Below, in pieces: positions 1-7,573 of a stretch of 8,854 nt of DNA (position 1 is its first letter; each line of letters starts with the position of its first letter). This DNA is from Geminicoccaceae bacterium (GTDB lineage Bacteria; Pseudomonadota; Alphaproteobacteria; Geminicoccales; Geminicoccaceae). The position numbers were made by a program, and so were the translations under genes. The notes under the pieces were generated by a model. That model was not told the DNA's origin and searched no databases. It saw nothing but the letters and a program-made list of their open reading frames with translations. The stretch is taken from positions 1 to 8,854 of the forward strand of contig JAPJRA010000110.1 in the NCBI GenBank assembly GCA_030824835.1, given 5' to 3'.

Positions 1-2395
<2,395 letters not shown>

Positions 2396-2405
2396 GGGTT
2401 AGAGA

Positions 2406-2412
2406 TCCTTCT
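2406..2412 (-). promoter_or_regulatory. Ribosome binding site of secA
   Basis: The minus strand reads AGAAGGA, a good Shine-Dalgarno sequence, ten bases before the ATG at 2395. It supports that start, which also gives the family-typical N-terminus. Confidence 0.65.
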
Positions 2413-2459
2413 ACGGGGCGCGGGCAGGCGCGAGCGCGCGGACTTTTGCGACGTCGGCT

Positions 2460-2488
2460 GAGATAGGCGCTGGGGCAGGGACTGTCAA
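2460..2488 (-). promoter_or_regulatory. Putative sigma-70 promoter of secA
   Basis: Read on the minus strand, a perfect -35 hexamer TTGACA (2488-2483) is followed after exactly 17 bases by TATCTC (2465-2460) as a -10 element. The -35 matches consensus fully; the -10 matches only its first three bases. Transcription would begin near 2453 and give a leader of roughly 58 bases before the secA ATG at 2395. Hexamers and spacing are read directly; promoter activity is inferred. Confidence 0.6.
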
Positions 2489-2491
2489 TTC

Positions 2492-2513
2492 GACCACCCG
2501 GGCCGAAGTGGTC
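2492..2513. repeat. 6-bp inverted repeat GACCAC/GTGGTC around a CCCGGG core
   Basis: GACCAC (2492-2497) and GTGGTC (2508-2513) are perfect inverted repeats separated by ten bases. A CCCGGG palindrome occupies 2497-2502. The dyad lies immediately upstream of the putative secA -35 element (2483-2488), where a regulator could bind, or it could be chance in GC-rich DNA. Confidence 0.4.
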
Positions 2514-2530
2514 TGCCATCCTTCTTAGAT

Positions 2531-3705
<1,175 letters not shown>

Positions 3706-3706
3706 T

Positions 3707-4021
3707 ATGCCCAAACTGTTGGTCACCGATCGCGAAGGTAAGCCGCACGAGCTCGACGGGACCGTCGGTTGGTCGGTGATGGAAATCATCCGCGAGAACA
3801 ACCTTCCGATCGAGGCTGCCTGCGGGGGGTGCTGTGCGTGCGCCACGTGCCACGTCTATGTCGACGAGGCGTGGCTCGATCGTCTGGAAAAGCCGAACCA
3901 GGACGAGAACATGATGCTCGACGAAGCCTTCGAGGTCCGCGACAACTCGCGCTTGTCCTGCCAGGTGAAATATACCGAGGCCCTGGACGGGCTGACGGTG
4001 ACGTTGGCGCCGGAATTCTAG
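3707..4021 (+). CDS. Adrenodoxin-type [2Fe-2S] ferredoxin
   Basis: This 104-residue electron carrier has the classic vertebrate/bacterial-type [2Fe-2S] arrangement: C39-x5-C45-x2-C48 and C85, the last in LSCQVKY. Two extra cysteines, C42 and C43, sit inside the cluster loop (CGGCCACATCHV); C43 is common in bacterial relatives. The acidic stretch around 64-76 (QDENMMLDEAFE) fits a reductase or acceptor docking surface. The ATG at 3707 lies one base after the TGA of the upstream reductase, so the natural partner is that enzyme. Ferredoxins of this type feed cytochromes P450, Rieske oxygenases or iron-sulfur assembly; no acceptor gene is present here, so the pathway cannot be named. It is too unlike the isc-operon context to be called fdx with confidence. 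A TTG five codons upstream would overlap the reductase and is unlikely. Its stop overlaps that of the convergent fliJ-like gene. Confidence 0.95.
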   Translation: MPKLLVTDREGKPHELDGTVGWSVMEIIRENNLPIEAACGGCCACATCHVYVDEAWLDRLEKPNQDENMMLDEAFEVRDNSRLSCQVKYTEALDGLTVTLAPEF

Positions 4022-4452
4022 AGCACGGGTCCTTCGTCCGAGCCGTTTGCCAAGCGCAGCGCGCACGCTTCGTCGATTTCAGCTTGGCTGCGCTTGAGCT
4101 TGTCGCCGGCGATGCGCCTGAGCCGCCGCTGGTCCGCCTCCTCCATCGTCCTGTAGCTCTGCAGCCGCTCCCGCAGCGCCGTCTGTGCGAGGTCTCGGGC
4201 CGCCACCATGGAGCACATGTCTTGGTGGAGGCTGTGCTGGCGCTCGAGCTGCCCGGCGGCGTAGCCGGCCAGATGCCGCGGACCGCCCGGCAGTGCCCAC
4301 GCCATCACATGCTGTGTCGCCAAGTCCCGGCCGAGAGCGGCTAGCTCATCCTGCCTCGCCATGAGCGCTGTCTCGAGTGTCTGCAGCACGATGCGCTGTT
4401 CATCCAACGCATGTTTCTCAAGCCGCGCCAGCAGCTCGGTCGCGCGTCTCAT
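4018..4452 (-). CDS. fliJ: Flagellar export protein FliJ-like coiled-coil protein
   Basis: The 144-residue product is almost entirely charged and helical, rich in Arg, Glu, Leu, Gln and Ala, with no signal peptide or membrane segment. This is the profile of FliJ, the coiled-coil stalk and chaperone-escort protein that sits in the FliI hexamer ring and links it to the export gate. FliJ proteins diverge strongly in sequence, so the call rests on length (usually 140-150), the coiled-coil character, the C-terminal helix DQRRLRRIAGDKLKRSQAEI, and its position six bases downstream of fliI on the same strand. The ATG is preceded by a GAGAGG-like purine stretch overlapping the fliI stop, which suggests translational coupling. 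The stop codon shares the CTAG at 4018-4021 with the ferredoxin stop on the other strand. A YscO-type injectisome stalk is the alternative but has no supporting neighbours. Confidence 0.8.
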   Translation of the reverse strand: MRRATELLARLEKHALDEQRIVLQTLETALMARQDELAALGRDLATQHVMAWALPGGPRHLAGYAAGQLERQHSLHQDMCSMVAARDLAQTALRERLQSYRTMEEADQRRLRRIAGDKLKRSQAEIDEACALRLANGSDEGPVL

Positions 4453-4458
4453 CGCCTC

Positions 4459-5829
4459 TCAAGGCCCCGCCGCAACATCGGTTAGAGCCTCCGCCAGCGC
4501 GGCAAACGCCTGTTCACCCATGCTGCGCTCGCCGGGGTCCTGCTGGAGGATGCGCTCCAGCGCCGGCTGAACGGCGATCGCCCGATCGAGCTCGGCATTC
4601 GCACCGCGGCGGTAGGCGCCAAGGCGGATCAATTCGGCCATATCGGCATGCAGCCGCATCAGGCGCCGTGCCTCACGGACGAGCTCGAACTCATGCGGTG
4701 CATAGCAGCCCGGTGCCGTTCGCGACAGGCTTCGGAACGGGTCAACCGCCGGGAAGCGCCCGCCTTCGGCGATGGCCCGGTCGAGCACGACATGGCCGTC
4801 GAGGATGCCGCGTACGGTGTCGCTGATCGGCTCGTTGGTGTCGTCGCCCTCGACAAGAACGCTGAATAGGCCGGTGATGCTGCCCATACCGGCACCGGGG
4901 CCCGCCCGCTCGAGGAGGCGGGGCAGTTCCGCGAAGACGCCGGGCGGATAACCTCGGCTCGTGGGCACCTCGCCGGCGGCGAGATAGATCTCCCGCAGGG
5001 CCATGGCGAAGCGGGTCACGCTGTCCATCAGGCAGAGGACCTTGAGGCCCTGGTCGCGCAGATACTCGGCGACCGTCAGCGTCAGGTAAGCGGCGCGCCG
5101 GCGGAGCATCGCCGGCTGGTCGGAGGTGGCGACAACGACGATGCTGCGGGCGCGGCCGCTCTCGCCGAGGGTAGCCTCGAGGAAATCGTGCAACTCCCGG
5201 CCGCGCTCGCCGACCAGGCCGATGACCATGACATCGGCGGTGCTGCCAGCGACGATCATCGACAGCAATGTCGATTTGCCAACACCGGAACCGGCGAAGA
5301 TGCCCATGCGCTGGCCTTCGCAGCAAGGGGCGAAGAGGTCAAGGGCCCGAACTCCCAGCGACTGTCGCGGGCCGAGGCCCCGGCGCGTTTCGGCCGCGAC
5401 GGGGCGGGCCTGTATTGCGTACGGTCGGGTGCCGCTCGGCAGCGGAGCGCCACCGTCGATGGCGTTGCCCATGGCGTCGAGCACCCGGCCGCGCCAGGCG
5501 AGGCTCGGCCGGACCACGGCGAGGTCCGGCTCCAGTCTCACCCGGGCACCATGGCTGATTCCGCGGGGCTCGCCATAGGTGACCAGCTGCACCGCCGCTT
5601 CGCTGAACCCCACGATCTCAGCCGCGATGGCGGTCCGATCATCGAACAGTGGCGATGTTGGGTTCGCACCACTCTCGATCAGGCAGATCTCGCCCACCCC
5701 AGCTCGTCCGGGAAGGCCAACGGCCGATATGAGGCCGCCACTGCAACGGGAGACGAACCCGCCAGCATGGAACTTCGGGATCGCGTTCAGCGCCGCGATC
5801 ATGCCCGCCACGTCAGCTTGCGAAGGCAT
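4459..5829 (-). CDS. fliI: Flagellum-specific ATP synthase/export ATPase FliI
   Basis: FliI is the hexameric ATPase of the flagellar type III export apparatus at the cytoplasmic base of the motor. With the chosen start it has 456 residues, the usual length. Visible motifs are Walker A GSGVGKST (180-187), GERGRE with the catalytic glutamate (207-212), Walker B VLCLMDS (264-270), the family block SRGYPPGVFAELPRL (291-305) and DPFRSLSRTAPGC (from 363). The N-terminal beta-barrel part covers roughly 20-90. The frame is open to 5931, but the extra 34 residues are encoded by AT-rich intergenic-looking DNA and do not resemble FliI. The ATG at 5829 (MPSQADVAGMIAALN) has AAGGTGAG ten bases upstream, and another ATG nine codons further in is also possible. 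It forms an operon with the fliJ-like gene and is divergent from ctrA, consistent with a motility role. Injectisome ATPases are close relatives, but the context favours flagella. Confidence 0.93.
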   Translation of the reverse strand: MPSQADVAGMIAALNAIPKFHAGGFVSRCSGGLISAVGLPGRAGVGEICLIESGANPTSPLFDDRTAIAAEIVGFSEAAVQLVTYGEPRGISHGARVRLEPDLAVVRPSLAWRGRVLDAMGNAIDGGAPLPSGTRPYAIQARPVAAETRRGLGPRQSLGVRALDLFAPCCEGQRMGIFAGSGVGKSTLLSMIVAGSTADVMVIGLVGERGRELHDFLEATLGESGRARSIVVVATSDQPAMLRRRAAYLTLTVAEYLRDQGLKVLCLMDSVTRFAMALREIYLAAGEVPTSRGYPPGVFAELPRLLERAGPGAGMGSITGLFSVLVEGDDTNEPISDTVRGILDGHVVLDRAIAEGGRFPAVDPFRSLSRTAPGCYAPHEFELVREARRLMRLHADMAELIRLGAYRRGANAELDRAIAVQPALERILQQDPGERSMGEQAFAALAEALTDVAAGP

Positions 5830-5839
5830 GGCCAGAAAA

Positions 5840-5847
5840 CTCACCTT
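5840..5847 (-). promoter_or_regulatory. Ribosome binding site favouring the fliI start at 5829
   Basis: The minus strand reads AAGGTGAG ten bases before the ATG at 5829. It supports this start over the upstream ATGs in the same frame, which lie in AT-rich DNA. Confidence 0.45.
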
Positions 5848-5910
5848 GAGAGCCAGATGTGGTCGGCATGTTTGCTCGTGAAAGGAGTGTTTGTCATACA
5901 TACACAATTT

Positions 5911-5939
5911 TTGATTGCATAAGAAAGGCAACCTATGGT
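5911..5939 (+). promoter_or_regulatory. Candidate upstream (distal) promoter of ctrA
   Basis: TTGATT (5911-5916) and TATGGT (5934-5939) are 17 bases apart and each matches the sigma-70 consensus at four of six positions. They lie in the only clearly AT-rich patch of the window (about 5890-5947). The -10 lies inside an inverted repeat, CAACC/GGTTG (5929-5941). A transcript from here would have a leader of over 100 bases and pass through the CtrA box, analogous to the two-promoter arrangement of Caulobacter ctrA. The hexamers are seen; the function is inferred. Confidence 0.3.
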
Positions 5940-5941
5940 TG
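5929..5941. repeat. Inverted repeat CAACC-TAT-GGTTG
   Basis: CAACC (5929-5933) and GGTTG (5937-5941) are perfect inverted repeats about a three-base centre in the fliI/ctrA divergent region. The dyad overlaps a candidate -10 element facing ctrA and lies about 100 bases upstream of fliI, so it is a candidate binding site for an unidentified regulator. Confidence 0.35.
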
Positions 5942-5998
5942 TATAAGGTCGTTGCGGCGCTAGTGAGCCTCGACGGGGACCATGAGACATCACGCGGC

Positions 5999-6013
5999 TT
6001 AACGCCGGCTTAA
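5999..6013. promoter_or_regulatory. CtrA box (TTAA-N7-TTAA) upstream of ctrA
   Basis: TTAA (5999-6002) and TTAA (6010-6013) are separated by exactly seven bases (CGCCGGC), a perfect match to the known CtrA recognition pattern TTAA-N7-TTAA. The site lies 52 bases upstream of the ctrA ATG and 170 bases from the fliI start on the other strand. A TAGAGT hexamer (6026-6031) would serve as a -10 with its -35 position inside the box, the usual geometry for CtrA-activated promoters. TTAA is rare in this GC-rich window, which makes a chance match less likely. Autoregulation of ctrA is inferred; control of fliIJ is possible. Confidence 0.8.
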
Positions 6014-6022
6014 GGGTACCCT
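6013..6022. repeat. 10-bp palindrome AGGGTACCCT abutting the CtrA box
   Basis: AGGGTACCCT is a perfect palindrome that starts on the last base of the CtrA box and lies between it and the putative -10. TAAGGG recurs at 6011-6016 and 6043-6048, 32 bases apart or about three helical turns. It could be a second regulator site or part of a cooperative array. Confidence 0.35.
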
Positions 6023-6065
6023 GCTTAGAGTTTCATCGAGCCTAAGGGCAGGTTGGAGCGGAATG

Positions 6066-6779
6066 ATGCGTGCACTGATGATCGAGGACGATCCGGTTTC
6101 GGCCCGGCTGATCGAGCATGCGCTCAAGGGCGAGAACATGGTCTGTGAGCCGGCGACCAACGGCGAGGACGGCTTGGAACTCGCCAAGCTCTATGATTTC
6201 GACATCATCGTCCTTGACCTGCGGCTGCCCGACATCGATGGCTACGAGGTGGTCCGCCGGCTGCGCGCCGGCCGGGTCCAGACGCCGGTGTTGATCCTGT
6301 CGGGTCGCTCCGATGCGACCGACAAGGTGCGCGGATTGGTGGGCGGCGCCGACGACTATTTGACCAAGCCGTTCAACAAAGCCGAGCTGATCGCCCGGAT
6401 TCAGGCGATCGTCCGACGCTCGAAGGGCCATGCCGAATCGATCATTCGCACGGGCAAGCTGACCGTGAACATGGATGCGCGCTCGGTCGAGGCCGACGGC
6501 CGACGGCTGCACGTGACCGGCAAGGAATACAGCATCCTGGAGCTGCTCTCCCTGCGCAAAGGCATCACGCTCACCAAGGAGATGTTTCTCGACCATCTCT
6601 ATGGCGGCATGGACGAGCCGGAATTGAAGATCATTGATGTGTTCATTTGCAAGCTGCGCAAGAAGCTCGCCGAGGCCACGGGCGGCGAGCATTACATCGA
6701 GACTGTCTGGGGGCGCGGCTACGTGCTCAAGGATCCCGAACGCGTGACAACCTCCGTCCAGCATGCCGCAGTCGCCTGA
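6066..6779 (+). CDS. ctrA: Cell-cycle/motility response regulator CtrA
   Basis: CtrA is an OmpR-family transcription factor, phosphorylated through the CckA-ChpT relay, that binds TTAA-N7-TTAA sites and controls the cell cycle in Caulobacter and mainly motility in Rhodospirillales. The 237-residue protein has a receiver domain (1-120) with acidic pocket D8-D9, phosphoacceptor D51, S79 and K101, then a winged-helix domain (about 125-225). The DNA-binding half contains [20 protein letters not shown] and [10 protein letters not shown] and is nearly identical to Caulobacter CtrA, while the receiver is more diverged. Two ATGs are adjacent (6063 and 6066). The second puts the phosphoacceptor at the canonical D51 and is seven bases from GGAG (6055-6058), so it is preferred. 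The C-terminus ends HAAVA, recalling the alanine tail through which ClpXP degrades Caulobacter CtrA. The gene is divergent from fliI and has a CtrA box in front. Confidence 0.97.
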   Translation: MRALMIEDDPVSARLIEHALKGENMVCEPATNGEDGLELAKLYDFDIIVLDLRLPDIDGYEVVRRLRAGRVQTPVLILSGRSDATDKVRGLVGGADDYLTKPFNKAELIARIQAIVRRSKGHAESIIRTGKLTVNMDARSVEADGRRLHVTGKEYSILELLSLRKGITLTKEMFLDHLYGGMDEPELKIIDVFICKLRKKLAEATGGEHYIETVWGRGYVLKDPERVTTSVQHAAVA

Positions 6780-6789
6780 ACGAGGCCGA

Positions 6790-6823
6790 GTGTGACCGGT
6801 GCGATGGCTTCGCCGCGTCACAC
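6790..6823. repeat. Nested inverted repeat downstream of ctrA
   Basis: GTGTGAC (6790-6796) and GTCACAC (6817-6823) are perfect 7-bp inverted repeats. They enclose a smaller one, GCGA (6801-6804) with TCGC (6810-6813). The structure begins 10 bases after the ctrA stop and could be a weak transcript-end or mRNA-stabilising hairpin. No T-run follows, so a classical intrinsic terminator is not supported. Confidence 0.4.
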
Positions 6824-6832
6824 GCCTGTGAG

Positions 6833-6845
6833 CGCTCGCCGAGCG
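6833..6845. repeat. Inverted repeat CGCTCG-C-CGAGCG
   Basis: CGCTCG (6833-6838) and CGAGCG (6840-6845) are perfect inverted repeats with a single central base. As RNA, the one-base gap would force the inner pairs open to form a loop. Only a short T-poor GGGCTTGTT follows. Together with the preceding hairpin it separates ctrA from the FecR gene and may attenuate read-through. Confidence 0.35.
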
Positions 6846-6952
6846 GGCTTGTTCCGGAAGTGGCCGCCGGCCAGGGCGGTTGCGGCGGATGAGGACCCGT
6901 GCGACTGTTGGTGCCGTGGGACAGGACCGGTCTTCCAGGAAGCGATATCAGA

Positions 6953-7573
6953 GTGGGTACGCGTCGGCGCACGTTGGGCTTGGCCGGAGCCGGTGTGCTC
7001 CTGTTCGGGGCACGCGTCGGCGCCGTCGAGGACGTCGTCGGGCGAGTGGTCAGCAGTACCGGTACGGTGGCTGCGGTACGTGGTGCGAGCATTGTGGCTC
7101 TGGCGCCGGGCGATGCAGTCTACCCGCGCGACATCGTGCGCACGGGTCTCGATTCGCGGCTGCTGATCATCGGCAGCGACGGCCTGCGTATGGTGATCGG
7201 CGCCAATACCGAGCTTGCCGTCCACAGCTATCTTGTCCACGGGCCTGCTGGTGGCATCGAGGTCGTTCTCGGGCTGCTGCAGGGCATCACCCGCCTGATT
7301 GGCGGGCAGACCGCTCGCCCCCGCTCGATTGCCGTCGACACGCGGACAGCCGTGGCTTCCGTCCGCTCGACCGAATGGCTGATCGAGAGCACCGAGCGTG
7401 GTACGGCCGTGCTCTCCATCGAAGGTCAAGTGACCATAGTCGGCCTCGCCGGTGGCAGCGTGGTGCTCGGGCCGGGCGAAGGCACCGACGTGCCGCCAGG
7501 CGGGCCGCCCAAGGCCGCGGCCAGCTGGGGCCAAGCCCGACGCCTGGACGCGCTTGCGCGCACGACGATCTGA
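6953..7573 (+). CDS. Exported FecR-domain protein with Tat-like signal peptide
   Basis: The product is a 206-residue periplasmic or surface protein with one FecR-type domain (about 30-190): GRVVSSTGTVAAVRG at its start, PGDAVYPRDIVRTGLDSRLLI in the middle, and the repeated beta-strand pattern through AVASVRSTEWLIEST and VLGPGEGTDV. The GTG start at 6953 was chosen because AGGAAG lies ten bases upstream (6937-6942) and it places the signal at the N-terminus. A GTG at 6899 in the same frame is possible but has a purine stretch only three bases away. The signal has T-R-R-R-T-L near the start, a moderately hydrophobic stretch LGLAGAGVLLFGA, an arginine before the likely cleavage site, and V-G-A as the cleavage motif, all typical of Tat export. 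Unlike FecR of the iron-citrate system, it lacks a cytosolic anti-sigma segment and no sigma factor or TonB receptor is nearby. Its end overlaps the putative start of the downstream CHASE2 gene. The ligand is unknown. Confidence 0.88.
   Translation: MGTRRRTLGLAGAGVLLFGARVGAVEDVVGRVVSSTGTVAAVRGASIVALAPGDAVYPRDIVRTGLDSRLLIIGSDGLRMVIGANTELAVHSYLVHGPAGGIEVVLGLLQGITRLIGGQTARPRSIAVDTRTAVASVRSTEWLIESTERGTAVLSIEGQVTIVGLAGGSVVLGPGEGTDVPPGGPPKAAASWGQARRLDALARTTI

Noticed and set aside
5188..5922. Long plus-strand open frame opposite fliI
   Set aside because: It is antisense to all the conserved ATPase motifs and shows no recognisable domain.
4459..5931. Longest form of FliI starting at 5931
   Set aside because: The extra 34 residues come from AT-rich intergenic-like DNA, do not match FliI N-termini, and a ribosome binding site supports 5829.
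6042..6821. Long minus-strand open frame opposite ctrA
   Set aside because: It mirrors the near-invariant CtrA sequence and is a codon-bias shadow.
6790..6860. Intrinsic terminator after ctrA
   Set aside because: Two hairpin-forming repeats are present, but neither is followed by a T-run, so only a generic repeat is reported.
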